Positions 24,899-33,167 of a stretch of 64,000 nucleotides of DNA are shown here, piece after piece. The stretch's first letter is position 1. The number at the start of each line of letters is the position of its first letter. The notes under the pieces are model-generated. The model saw nothing but the letters and a program-made list of their open reading frames with translations. It ran no database searches and was not told the DNA's origin. The translations under genes and the position numbers were made by a program. The stretch is from Candidatus Eremiobacterota bacterium (GTDB taxonomy: Bacteria; Vulcanimicrobiota; Vulcanimicrobiia; Vulcanimicrobiales; Vulcanimicrobiaceae): assembly GCA_019240525.1 (NCBI GenBank), contig JAFAYE010000001.1, positions 2,143,300-2,207,299 of the forward strand. The letters run 5' to 3'.

Positions 24899-26091
24899 AT
24901 AAATACATGCAGATACGCACGTGGCTGGTCGGTATCGTCGGCGCAGCCATCGTGGCGGCGTGCGGAAGCGGAGGTGCTTCCGAGCCGCCGGTGACGTCGT
25001 ACGATCCGGCAGCCACCAGCAAGCTGCAATTCGCGGTTGGCGTCGCGACGATGTCTTATAACGGCGGTGTCAGCGTCGCGTACGGACTGAATACCGTCGA
25101 GACGCTGCGCCAGCACGACGGACTCTCCGGCGTGCTCTACAGCGTACCGATCATCATCGGCCCGTCGACCTTCGACGTGCTTACTTCAACCGAGAGCGGC
25201 AACGACGTTCAGTACGCCGGCTCCGATCTAGGCACCAACCACGTTACGTGGTCGACGCTCAATCAGACGCATTGGACGGGGCAGCCCCGCGGTCCGAAAG
25301 CCTCCACGACCGGCGCGTTCGGCTACGGCCTGTGTCCGTGTAACTCGGACTCCGGTCCTGGGAACGGCTTTACGCCGCTTTTTCAAGCGTTCAATCTGCC
25401 GGTCTATGGCACCGACGCGCAGCTCTGGTACGGGGGACCGCCGGCCTTTCCAGCGGCGGGACCAACGTTGATCGGCCTGGGCTGGGAGGGCTATTCGCTC
25501 GGGTTCACCGATTTCGCGGTGCAACCGGTCGTCGGCACGTACCATCTGTATGCTGCGGTGCCACCGGCCTATGACACGCCGCAGAACCCGACGCCCAGCC
25601 CCAATCCCGGCGGCTCCCCGACTCCAGCGCCCGGCATTTTGGCGGCAGGGGCCCAGCTGACCGACCTCGCCCCGCTGCCGGCGCTGGCGCTGCCTTCATT
25701 TACTCCCGATCGCCGCGGGGGCGGCACGATCGCCATTACGGTACCCGCCGGCGCCGAGGAGGCCTTAGTGGAAGTGATGGCTCTGGGCGGAAGCGGTACG
25801 GGAATCTGCGTCCAATCGCACCAGAGCAACACGTTCTATACGGTGGTCACCCATCAACGCGGTCCGGCGCGCGTGGTGTTGCCGCCGGAGATTGGGCCGC
25901 TCACGCAATCAGGAGAGAAGACGCCGTCGATCTGCCCCAAGCAGACCTATGAGGTCTACGCGGCGGCCGTCGATTTCCCGGCGTACGAGGCCTCCTATCC
26001 CAACAACCTGCAGCAGCTGCCGCTAATAAAAGCGAGCAACGGGCAGGCCGATATCACGACCTCCGACACGGTGACCGGCGCCTATCCTTAG
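24895..26091 (+). CDS. Lipoprotein of unknown function, last gene of the receptor operon
   Basis: 398 residues from ATG 24895, overlapping the receptor stop by ATGA. The lipobox VAAC lipidates Cys23. The mature protein has an N-terminal beta-rich domain with a short Cys pair (GLCPCNSD), and a Pro/Ser/Thr linker (NPTPSPNPGGSPTPAPG) near residue 240. A C-terminal domain with IAITVPAGAEEALVEV and a Cys pair (GICVQS, SICPKQ) follows. I do not recognise either domain. Translational coupling to the receptor suggests a partner role at the outer membrane, in the way SusD-like lipoproteins serve SusC, but it shows no SusD motif. Confidence 0.72.
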   Translation: MNKYMQIRTWLVGIVGAAIVAACGSGGASEPPVTSYDPAATSKLQFAVGVATMSYNGGVSVAYGLNTVETLRQHDGLSGVLYSVPIIIGPSTFDVLTSTESGNDVQYAGSDLGTNHVTWSTLNQTHWTGQPRGPKASTTGAFGYGLCPCNSDSGPGNGFTPLFQAFNLPVYGTDAQLWYGGPPAFPAAGPTLIGLGWEGYSLGFTDFAVQPVVGTYHLYAAVPPAYDTPQNPTPSPNPGGSPTPAPGILAAGAQLTDLAPLPALALPSFTPDRRGGGTIAITVPAGAEEALVEVMALGGSGTGICVQSHQSNTFYTVVTHQRGPARVVLPPEIGPLTQSGEKTPSICPKQTYEVYAAAVDFPAYEASYPNNLQQLPLIKASNGQADITTSDTVTGAYP

Positions 26092-26129
26092 GGACGACGA
26101 TTTCGACAGCCCTTCTTGGGGCGGGACGT

Positions 26130-26166
26130 TATAATAGAGTTAACTGGGGGCTCGCAAGCGGCCCCC
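26130..26166 (+). promoter_or_regulatory. Promoter -10 box and leader hairpin of the nudix-scp operon
   Basis: A perfect TATAAT at 26130-26135 has no good -35 partner. Transcription would begin near 26142 and first read GGGGGC (26146-26151), which pairs with GCCCCC (26161-26166), a hairpin that could stabilise the 5' end. The nudix start lies 26 nt further. Confidence 0.55.
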
Positions 26167-26191
26167 TTCACTGTCCCCGATGTGGAGCGTC

Positions 26192-26674
26192 ATGCGAGTC
26201 AAGTACGAGGTGTCGGCGGGTGGTTTGACCCTGCGCCGCCGCGATTCCGGCTACGATGCCCTGCTGATTGGGCGCGGCGCCCCGCCGCGCATTTGGACTT
26301 TGCCCAAAGGACACGTCGAGGCGCGCGAATCAACCGAGCAGGCGGCGCTGCGCGAAGTTCACGAGGAGACCGGCTGCTGGGCCGAGATCATCACGCGTCT
26401 CAATGAAATCGCGTATTGGTTTTACGTGGGGAAGGCCAAGCACCGAAAGGCGGTGACGTTCTTCCTGATGCGTTACCTTTCGGGCGACCCCGCGAACCAC
26501 GATCACGAAGTGGACGACGCGCGTTGGTTCGACCTCGCGCAAGCCCGGCGAACGCTGAAGTACGTAAACGAAAAGCGCCTCGTCGATCTGGCGCTGGAGT
26601 TTCTCGCAGCGCATCCCGACGCTTTCGGCGAGCCGTACGTGGTGACGCGTACTGCCGAGCCGGTATCGTCCTAG
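26192..26674 (+). CDS. NUDIX hydrolase
   Basis: 160 residues from ATG 26192 (GGAG just upstream); ATG 26180 is an in-frame alternative. The Nudix box is complete: GHVEARESTEQAALREVHEETGC matches G-x5-E-x7-REUxEExGU. YEVSAGGLTLRRRDSGYDALLI and WTLPKGHVE are typical of the MutT/diadenosine-polyphosphate group. It hydrolyses a nucleoside diphosphate linked to another group; the substrate is not decided. It leads the operon with scpA-scpB-nfo-dinB, so a genome-maintenance role such as clearing oxidised nucleotides is plausible but inferred. Confidence 0.92.
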   Translation: MRVKYEVSAGGLTLRRRDSGYDALLIGRGAPPRIWTLPKGHVEARESTEQAALREVHEETGCWAEIITRLNEIAYWFYVGKAKHRKAVTFFLMRYLSGDPANHDHEVDDARWFDLAQARRTLKYVNEKRLVDLALEFLAAHPDAFGEPYVVTRTAEPVSS

Positions 26675-26677
26675 CGG

Positions 26678-27415
26678 ATGGCGGAGAGCAACGCTTTTCG
26701 CGTTCGTCTCGATGCCTTCGACGGCCCGCTCGATCTTCTGCTTAGTCTCATCAAGGAGCAACAGCTCGACGTAGCGACAGTTCCCCTCGCCGCAGTCGCC
26801 GAGCAGTACTTGGCGTACGTGCGCGCAATGCAAGCGCGCGACTTTGAGATCGCCGCCGAGTATCTGGTGATTGCGGCCACCTTGCTCTTTTTGAAGTCGC
26901 GCGCACTCTTGCCGCCGATTCCGCGGGAGCTGGTCGAGGACGAGAGCGAGACGGCCGAAGCGGTTGAGGAGCGCCTTCGGCGACGCCTCATCGCCTATTC
27001 AAAGTATCGCGAACTCGGAGAACAACTGCGCGGATACCAAAACGAGGCGAGTGCATTCTTTTATCGAGAGTCGGGCGACCCAGCCGGGGAAATCGTCCAG
27101 CGGTACGAGATCGATCCGGAAAAACTCAAGCGAGCGTTCCTGGCAATGCTCGTACAGGCGCGTCCGGAGAAACGCTCGATCGCGCGCGAGCGCATCTCAT
27201 TGCTCGCATCGATGGACTTCATTATGCGGCGAATCAAAGAACGAGAAGAGGCATACTTCTCCGAGCTCTGCGCGGAACTCGGGATGACGCGCGACGTCAT
27301 CGTGGTGACGTTCTTAGCCATCTTAGAGCTCGTTCGGCGACGGCGCTTAGGCTTCGAGCAGCCGGAAGCGTTCGACGACATTCGGCTCTTCCCGACGCCA
27401 AAGAGCGCGGCCTAA
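26678..27415 (+). CDS. scpA: Segregation and condensation protein A
   Basis: 245 residues. ScpA is the kleisin subunit that bridges the heads of the SMC dimer in chromosome condensation. FRVRLDAFDGPLDLLLSLIKEQQLD and FEIAAEYLVIAATLLFLKSRALLPP are the family signatures of the N-terminal SMC-neck-binding part. The C-terminal winged helix ends with VIVVTFLAILELVRRRRLGFEQ. It starts 3 nt after the nudix stop, and scpB follows 2 nt after its own stop. smc is not in the window. Confidence 0.95.
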   Translation: MAESNAFRVRLDAFDGPLDLLLSLIKEQQLDVATVPLAAVAEQYLAYVRAMQARDFEIAAEYLVIAATLLFLKSRALLPPIPRELVEDESETAEAVEERLRRRLIAYSKYRELGEQLRGYQNEASAFFYRESGDPAGEIVQRYEIDPEKLKRAFLAMLVQARPEKRSIARERISLLASMDFIMRRIKEREEAYFSELCAELGMTRDVIVVTFLAILELVRRRRLGFEQPEAFDDIRLFPTPKSAA

Positions 27416-27417
27416 AC

Positions 27418-27981
27418 ATGCTGGACGAAGCGATTCTGCATCTGCAGCGTCCGGTCGAAGCGTTGCTCTTCGTCGCGGGCGAACCGCTTTCGATCCCTCA
27501 GCTCGCTGCCGTACTGCACGCGCAAGAGCGCGAAATCGCCGCAGTGCTGCAGCACATCGAGGGCGAGTACAGCGACCGCGGCATCGTGCTGCGTGAAGTC
27601 GCGGGCGGCTATCGCTTTGCGACCTCACCGCTCGCGCGAGAAATTGTAGAAGCCTATTTACTTCCCGCGAAAACCACGCTCTCGGCTCCGGCGCTGGAGG
27701 CGCTCGCCATCGTCGCGCATCTGCAGCCCGTGACTCGAGGCGAAATCGAGGCGATCCGGGGGGTGAACTCCGACAGCGTCGTCAGCACGCTGTTCGATCG
27801 TGGGCTCATCGCCGAAGCGGGACGCAAGGACGTCGTAGGTCGCCCGATGCAGTATCAGACGACCCCATTCTTTTTGGAATCGTTCGGTTTGCGCTCGCTC
27901 GACGATCTGCCGCAGCTCGAGCTGGAAGCCGGACACCCGCTCGAGTTTAACTTGAGCGAAGCGAAGGCCGAAGCCAACTAA
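27418..27981 (+). CDS. scpB: Segregation and condensation protein B
   Basis: 187 residues, usual length. ScpB dimers bind the central part of ScpA and complete the SMC-ScpAB condensin. LQRPVEALLFVAGEPLSIPQLA opens the first winged helix. LSAPALEALAIVAHLQPVTRGEIEAIRGVNSDSVV is the highly conserved start of the second, followed by GRPMQYQTTPFFLESFGL. It directly follows scpA and is followed 11 nt later by the endonuclease IV gene. Confidence 0.95.
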   Translation: MLDEAILHLQRPVEALLFVAGEPLSIPQLAAVLHAQEREIAAVLQHIEGEYSDRGIVLREVAGGYRFATSPLAREIVEAYLLPAKTTLSAPALEALAIVAHLQPVTRGEIEAIRGVNSDSVVSTLFDRGLIAEAGRKDVVGRPMQYQTTPFFLESFGLRSLDDLPQLELEAGHPLEFNLSEAKAEAN

Positions 27982-27992
27982 GAGGCTCGGCG

Positions 27993-28847
27993 ATGCGCAT
28001 CGGCCTGCACGTCCACGTCGCTGGCGGTTACGTCAAAGCGGTGGAGCACGCCAAGAACGCCGGCGCGAGCGCGATGCAAGTTTTCTCGACCAATCCTCGC
28101 AGCTATCGCACCGTCGCCGTGGACGGCGCGGCGCTCGACGCATTTGCGCAACTACGAGGAGAGGCCGGAATCGAGACGTGCGCGATTCATACGCCCTATC
28201 TCATCAACTTCGCCAGCGCCGACCCTAAAATTGCAAAAGGCTCGCTTCATTTGCTTCAAAACGATCTCGCGGTCGCGGCGCGGGGAGGAATGCGTTTTGT
28301 GAACACGCATCTCGGCTCGTACGGAGCGCGCGACCGGGACGAGGGTTTTGCGGCGATTTGTACGGCGCTGCAATCGGCACTGAGAGCGATCGAACCGGGG
28401 GTATTCTTAGTGCTCGAGAATTCGGCGGGGTCGGGAAATCTCGCGGGCGGAACGCTCGAAGAGCTGGGCCGCATACTTCGCGCAATTCCCCACCCGCAGC
28501 TCGGCGTCTGTCTCGATACGGCGCACGCGTGGGCGTCGGGTTATCCGATTGGCTCGAGAGAGGGCGTCGATCGTTTCCTGGAAGACGCCGACCGCGAAAT
28601 CGGGCTGGAGCGTATTCTGATGTTCCACTTCAACGATACCGAAGTTCCCCTCGGCGCGGGGCGCGATCGGCATTGGCACATTGGTGAAGGGTTGATTGGT
28701 TTTGAGGGCTTTCGGGCACTCCTCGCTCACCACGAACTGCACGAGAAGATCGCCATTCTGGAGACACCCGGCAGTGATGCCGACGACCTGCGTAACATGC
28801 AAACGATTCTGGCGATTCAGAAAGGCGCGCTGGCGTCGCGGCCGTGA
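27993..28847 (+). CDS. nfo: Deoxyribonuclease IV (AP endonuclease)
   Basis: 284 residues. This is a TIM-barrel metal enzyme that cuts DNA 5' of abasic sites in base-excision repair. Conserved metal-site motifs are visible in order: IGLHVHVAGGYVKAVEHA, NTHLGSYG, LVLENSAGSG, GVCLDTAHAWASGYP, MFHFNDTEVPLGAGRDRHWHIGEG and ILETPG. They supply the His/Asp/Glu ligands of the tri-zinc centre. The stop overlaps the dinB GTG (GTGA), so repair endonuclease and lesion-bypass polymerase are translationally coupled. Confidence 0.95.
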   Translation: MRIGLHVHVAGGYVKAVEHAKNAGASAMQVFSTNPRSYRTVAVDGAALDAFAQLRGEAGIETCAIHTPYLINFASADPKIAKGSLHLLQNDLAVAARGGMRFVNTHLGSYGARDRDEGFAAICTALQSALRAIEPGVFLVLENSAGSGNLAGGTLEELGRILRAIPHPQLGVCLDTAHAWASGYPIGSREGVDRFLEDADREIGLERILMFHFNDTEVPLGAGRDRHWHIGEGLIGFEGFRALLAHHELHEKIAILETPGSDADDLRNMQTILAIQKGALASRP

Positions 28848-29914
28848 CGAGCGCCCCGACCGGAACGCAAAGGTACGTCGCGCACTTCGACGTCGACGCG
28901 TTCTATGCCAGCGTTGCCGTTCGCGACAACCCGAGTTTACGCGGCAAACCGGTCGCGGTAGCCGGATCGAGCCGGCGCGCGGTCGTGCTAACGGCTTCAT
29001 ATGAAGCGCGTCCGTATGGCGTGCGCTCCGCGATGCCGCTCTACAAGGCGCGCGGCGCATGCCCGCAGCTCGTTGTGGTTCCACCGGAAATGGCGAAATA
29101 TCGCGCCGTCTCGCGCGAAATCTTCGGCATTCTCTCGGCTCGAGGTTACCCTGTCGAGGGTCTCTCTCTCGACGAAGCGTTTGTTGGAATCGGCGATGTG
29201 GAATTCGAAACGGCGCGCCGGGTCTGTGCCGATCTTCGCTGCGAGATCTTTGCCGCGACAAGGTTGACGGTCAGCGCGGGACTCGCGACCGGCAAGATGA
29301 TTGCGAAGATCGCCTCGGACACATGCAAGCCCGATGGTTTGCTGGCGATTGCGCCAGGTGAAGAGGCCGCATTTCTCGCTCCGTTGCCGGTGGGCCGTCT
29401 GTGGGGAATCGGGCCGAAAATGCAAGCGCGCTTGGGCGTCTTCGGAATAACGACCATCGGCGAGCTTGCACGCATCGACGACGCCCGTTGTCGCGAACTC
29501 TTCGGATCGTGGTGGCGCGAAGTCTACGATTTGGCGCGCGGCGTCGATCGCCGCCCGGTCGATCCGGTGCGGGAGACTAAATCGATTTCGACCGAGGAGA
29601 CTTTCGAATACGACGTTCACGAAGAGCGGCGATTGATCGAGGTCCTCCGCACCCAAGCTCGCGAGCTCGCCGAAACGCTCGAAGGCGAGCGTGCCGTGGC
29701 CCAGACGATCGGTGTCAAAGTCAAGCGCGCGGATTTCACGGTGGTCGGTCGGCAGACGCACCTCGCCGAGCCGACTCGCGATGCTCGCCGCATCTTTCGC
29801 GCCGCCGTTTATTGCTTGCGCCGCGCGACGTTGGAGGGCGTGCCGGTGCGGTTGCTCGGAACGCGGGTTTCTTCATTGTCGGAAGGCGACGTGCTGCAAA
29901 CCAGTCTTTTCTAG
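28844..29914 (+). CDS. dinB: DNA polymerase IV (Y-family)
   Basis: 356 residues from a GTG that overlaps nfo. HFDVDAFYASVAVRDNPSL carries the first catalytic Asp residues. YEARPYGVRSAMPLYKA follows, and GLSLDEAFVGI carries the catalytic Asp-Glu pair. LTVSAGLATGKMIAKIASDTCKPDG and LWGIGPKMQARLGVFGITTIGEL form the palm and the helix-hairpin-helix. The protein ends in QTSLF, a good beta-clamp-binding motif at the usual extreme C-terminal place. It performs error-prone translesion synthesis. The gene is the last of the nudix-scp operon and is followed by an array of dispersed repeats facing a convergent gene. Confidence 0.95.
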   Translation: MTSAPTGTQRYVAHFDVDAFYASVAVRDNPSLRGKPVAVAGSSRRAVVLTASYEARPYGVRSAMPLYKARGACPQLVVVPPEMAKYRAVSREIFGILSARGYPVEGLSLDEAFVGIGDVEFETARRVCADLRCEIFAATRLTVSAGLATGKMIAKIASDTCKPDGLLAIAPGEEAAFLAPLPVGRLWGIGPKMQARLGVFGITTIGELARIDDARCRELFGSWWREVYDLARGVDRRPVDPVRETKSISTEETFEYDVHEERRLIEVLRTQARELAETLEGERAVAQTIGVKVKRADFTVVGRQTHLAEPTRDARRIFRAAVYCLRRATLEGVPVRLLGTRVSSLSEGDVLQTSLF

Positions 29915-29944
29915 ACGACACGTTGCGCGCAAACCACAGCCAAT

Positions 29945-30131
29945 GTCATCCTGAGCTTGTCGAAGGATGCGGGCGATCATGCTTCGACAGGCTCAGCATG
30001 ACACGTTGCGCGCAGGCAAATCATTTTTGTCATCCTGAGCTTGTCGAAGGATGCGGGCGCTCATGCTTCGACAGGCTCACCCTTCGACAGGCTCAGGGTG
30101 ACAATGCGTGCTTCGACAGGCTGAGGGTGAC
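29945..30131. repeat. Cluster of REP-like palindromic repeats between convergent genes
   Basis: Five or six copies of an element with the core CTTCGACAAGCTCAGGATG or its reverse complement fill the gap between dinB and the convergent acetyltransferase gene. Forward-type copies (GTCATCCTGAGC...) lie at 29945-29969 and 30029-30053. Opposite copies are at 29978-30002, within 30062-30102 (two fused) and at 30109-30131. Each unit is partly palindromic (CATCC...GGATG). Alternating orientations allow long hairpins, typical of REP/BIME elements at 3' ends. The same family makes a tandem array at 45926-46161. Confidence 0.85.
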
Positions 30132-30142
30132 AGGGCGGTTCA

Positions 30143-31093
30143 TCAGATGTGATCCGTCGCCCAGCAAAAGTCGGCGCGCGTCGCATCGAGCGACCGCACG
30201 AGGCTGACGCCTTCCTGCCGCAGCGGCGCCGCCATCGCGATGGCGCTCTGTCGCGTTCGTACCGTGCATCGGGGCAAGTGCTCGCGCGCGTTACCGGGCG
30301 GCAACCATCCCGTAACGCGTCGGAGATCTCCCGCTGCGGCTCGAAGGAGGGGCGCAATGATGCGGCCATCGCGTGCGAACGCATATTCGTCGACGATATA
30401 CGCGTCGTTCGTCGGGTCGCGCATACCCAGGACGTAGGCGACGATGCGGCCACGCTGCCGCATGACGAGATTCGTTTCGTCGCCGCGGCGATGCTCGGAG
30501 CCGTGACGGAGTCGCATAGCCACCCAATCCCAAACGCTTGCCGGACGCAAGAACGCAATCCGGCGCTTCCCTTCGCACTGCGCAAAGATCCGACGCACCT
30601 CGGCCCAATCGCCCTCCGCCAGGCGCGAAACCGTTAGACGCTCCGAGGGCAGCGTATCGGAACGTAGCGTAAACCGGCGCGAGGGGAGCACGCGAAAACC
30701 GAGTTCCAAATAAAACTGCGGCCGGATATCGCAGAAGAGGTAGCCGATATCGTAGCCTTCGCTGCGAGCGCTGTCGAGCGCTGAGGCAAGCATAAAGCTG
30801 GCGTAGCCGCGCCCGCGCAACTCCGCGGGTGTGAAGACCGCGCCGAAACCGATCGCTCGCACTCTGCGCGTTTCGTTTCGAAGCGTCCGCTCGTAGCGTT
30901 TAAACGATGCGACGCACGTTGCCCCATCGTACAGGCCGATCGTGCGATAATGCCGGCGCCCGTAGGGGCTTCGCGCGAGCTCCGACGTCTGAAGGAGATA
31001 CTGCTCGAACGTGCGCCGGCCCGACCAGAGCGGTGCGGTCAACGGCAGAACGTCGCGCGCATAGACCTCGAGAGGCATTTCGCGCAGATGCAA
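30143..31093 (-). CDS. GNAT-family acetyltransferase, long form
   Basis: 316 residues. The N-terminal half holds the GNAT core: RAIGFGAVFTPAELRGRGYASFMLASAL has the acetyl-CoA-binding R-G-R-G-Y-A motif, and DIGYLFCDIRPQFYLELGFRVL is the next strand-helix of the fold. The C-terminal half (about 150-316) is an extra domain, as in Eis- or LYC1-like two-domain acetyltransferases. The substrate is unknown. It follows the helicase gene by 13 nt on the same strand, so it is the last gene of a nuclease-helicase-acetyltransferase run, and ends against a cluster of repeats. Confidence 0.82.
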   Translation of the reverse strand: MHLREMPLEVYARDVLPLTAPLWSGRRTFEQYLLQTSELARSPYGRRHYRTIGLYDGATCVASFKRYERTLRNETRRVRAIGFGAVFTPAELRGRGYASFMLASALDSARSEGYDIGYLFCDIRPQFYLELGFRVLPSRRFTLRSDTLPSERLTVSRLAEGDWAEVRRIFAQCEGKRRIAFLRPASVWDWVAMRLRHGSEHRRGDETNLVMRQRGRIVAYVLGMRDPTNDAYIVDEYAFARDGRIIAPLLRAAAGDLRRVTGWLPPGNAREHLPRCTVRTRQSAIAMAAPLRQEGVSLVRSLDATRADFCWATDHI

Positions 31094-31106
31094 ACGAGCT
31101 GCCTCG

Positions 31107-33167
31107 CTAGCCGAGCATGTCGAGGAACTCGGGGGTCTCGCCAGAGCGACTCGGTCTTCCCGAAGCCGTGACCAGCACGTCGGCGCGCGCTCGGCGCAAG
31201 CCGTACTCCAGCGCGCGACGCTCGCGCTCGAAATAGTGTTGCCGCGTCTTGTAGCGGAAGGTGTAGTACGTAAATTTTGCCGTGCGCGACGCGCGCGCGT
31301 CTCCGGCGTTATCCTTGGGGATCATTCCGTACCGCTTGCTAAAGAGAAACGCCTCAGGTGAATAGTAGCGGGGAAAGGCGCCTGCGCGTACGTTAGCGAT
31401 CGCGACGCGATCGAACTCTCGGCCCCGCGCAGCCTCGATGCTCAGAAGTTGAACGCATCCGCCGCAGGAATCATCGACTTCACAAGTTTCTAGCTCGCTC
31501 TCGATGCGCTGCTCGGCGTAGCGCAAGACATCGCTCAGATCGGCGCCCTCGTTGCGCCTTAGAAAACCATCGAGACGGTCGAGAAGCCGGCGCAGCAAGA
31601 TTTGCTGCGCTCGCGCTGCCGCGGATCCGATATCGCCTTCGCGTGCGAGCCCTTCACGCCAAACGGTACGTGCGAAGGTACCAAACGAGGCCGGGTCTGC
31701 GATTGAGAGCCAGCCTTCGCGCAAGCGTCGAAAGCGCTGTAGTCGCGTAGCGGCTGCCGGCGGAAGCGCGTCGTCGAGCTCGCCGCGAACGACGTTCCAC
31801 CCCAGGCGCAGATCGCGCTTGGGATTCCAGCGCCCTGCGCGCGCAGTCGGCGGCGGTTCTTCGTCGAAAGCAAAGAGCTGACGCTGCGGATCCGGCGGAT
31901 CGCCGCAAAGAAACGCAACGGATGCGTCGGAGAGAGCGAGGGCGCGGCCCGATAACGTGCGCAGCAGCCAGTCGTGCCGAAAGGGATCGTCGACGTTCCA
32001 CAACAACGCGAGCGCGTCGAGCGCGCGGCGGTCGGCAAAAACGTTGACGTCGCCGGCCACGACCGCAGGAATGTTTCGTTCCAGCAGCGCGCGTTCGTAA
32101 GTTTCGACGGCTCGAACCGAGCGAAAGAGCACCGCGACGCGTTCGGGGGGCGAGCCGCGTTCGAGCCAAGAGGCGACGCGTTGAGCGATGGCCTCGGCTT
32201 CTTCTCGCGCCGTGGGAAACCGAGTCTTTTCGACCTTCGGCGTCCGATGCGTTCCATGCAACTCGGTTTTGGAATGCGCCAGTGCAAAGACCGCCTCGGG
32301 TGTGGTCAGGCGGGTCTCGGAGATCGCAGACGACGGATCGCCGCACAGCGTGACTCCCCGCAGGCGTTCGCCATAGAGACCGGTCAGAAAGCGAAGTTCG
32401 GCGGCAGTCAACTCTTGGGCGTCGTCGATAAATGCAAATGGGTATCGCCGCCGCTGCGATTGCGCGAAGGCGCTATCCTCGCGTAACAGTTCGGTCGCGG
32501 CAATTACCGCGTCCCGTCCCGTCATGCGAGCGCTCGAACGCGTGACGTCGAGGTAGCGTTCATAGAGTTTAGCAAGGATCTTCGAAAGATCGATCTCCCG
32601 GCGCCGTTGTCGCGAGAGTTCTTGTGCGGTGGCTGCAAGGGAGTTCTGATGGTTTGTCTTCGTTTCGGCGATCAATCGCGGATCGGCGAAGTTCGGCGGC
32701 TGCGCGTAGAACTCGGTCGCGCCGGTCAGCGCGCACGAGAGGAAGAGCGTGGGCTCGACGCCGCCATCGCAGAGCCGGCGAATCAAGCGAAAGGCGGATT
32801 GAAGAAAGCGTTGCGGCCAGTTGAGCGCGGCCACCTCGGGATCGAGTTGACCCTCGATGAACTCTTCCCATTCGAGTGCAAAGAGCGGCATACAGGCATC
32901 GGCAAAAAGGAGCTCGGCTTCGACGTCGTCAACGAGCGTCGGCGCCTTTCCGGCATCTGCAAGCAGCCCGACAGCACACTTTTCGATTCCCCCTGGCGCG
33001 TGAAGCATCAGCGATTCGACCGTGCATTCCGTACGCCGCAGGCGTGCCGCGCGCTCGGCCAGCGCGGTGCTCTTGCCGGTGCCCGGCGCCCCCACGATAG
33101 CGAAACACTCGTCGAACGGCGCTTCGACCGCGTCGCATTGCTCGGCCGTCAACTCGAGCAGGATCAA
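31107..33167 (-). CDS. UvrD/Rep-family ATP-dependent DNA helicase
   Basis: 686 residues from TTG 33167, whose bases overlap the nuclease stop (TTGA); a longer start at 33236 would sit inside the nuclease gene. LTAEQCDAVEAP is the Q-motif region. FAIVGAPGTGKSTALAERA is Walker A, FAFIDDAQELTAAEL is the DExx-like Walker B (here Asp-Asp-Ala-Gln), and VQLLSIEAARGREFDRVAIANV is the late UvrD motif. FFERERRALEYGLRRARADVLV-like sequence closes the second RecA fold. It is shorter than AddA or RecB and has no nuclease domain of its own. The co-transcribed upstream gene provides one, giving a split AddAB/AdnAB-like pair for double-strand-break end processing (inference). Confidence 0.85.
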   Translation of the reverse strand: MILLELTAEQCDAVEAPFDECFAIVGAPGTGKSTALAERAARLRRTECTVESLMLHAPGGIEKCAVGLLADAGKAPTLVDDVEAELLFADACMPLFALEWEEFIEGQLDPEVAALNWPQRFLQSAFRLIRRLCDGGVEPTLFLSCALTGATEFYAQPPNFADPRLIAETKTNHQNSLAATAQELSRQRRREIDLSKILAKLYERYLDVTRSSARMTGRDAVIAATELLREDSAFAQSQRRRYPFAFIDDAQELTAAELRFLTGLYGERLRGVTLCGDPSSAISETRLTTPEAVFALAHSKTELHGTHRTPKVEKTRFPTAREEAEAIAQRVASWLERGSPPERVAVLFRSVRAVETYERALLERNIPAVVAGDVNVFADRRALDALALLWNVDDPFRHDWLLRTLSGRALALSDASVAFLCGDPPDPQRQLFAFDEEPPPTARAGRWNPKRDLRLGWNVVRGELDDALPPAAATRLQRFRRLREGWLSIADPASFGTFARTVWREGLAREGDIGSAAARAQQILLRRLLDRLDGFLRRNEGADLSDVLRYAEQRIESELETCEVDDSCGGCVQLLSIEAARGREFDRVAIANVRAGAFPRYYSPEAFLFSKRYGMIPKDNAGDARASRTAKFTYYTFRYKTRQHYFERERRALEYGLRRARADVLVTASGRPSRSGETPEFLDMLG

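Noticed and set aside
28407-29261. 284-residue minus-strand ORF across nfo and dinB
   Set aside because: Spans two certain genes on the other strand; composition is Arg-rich shadow.
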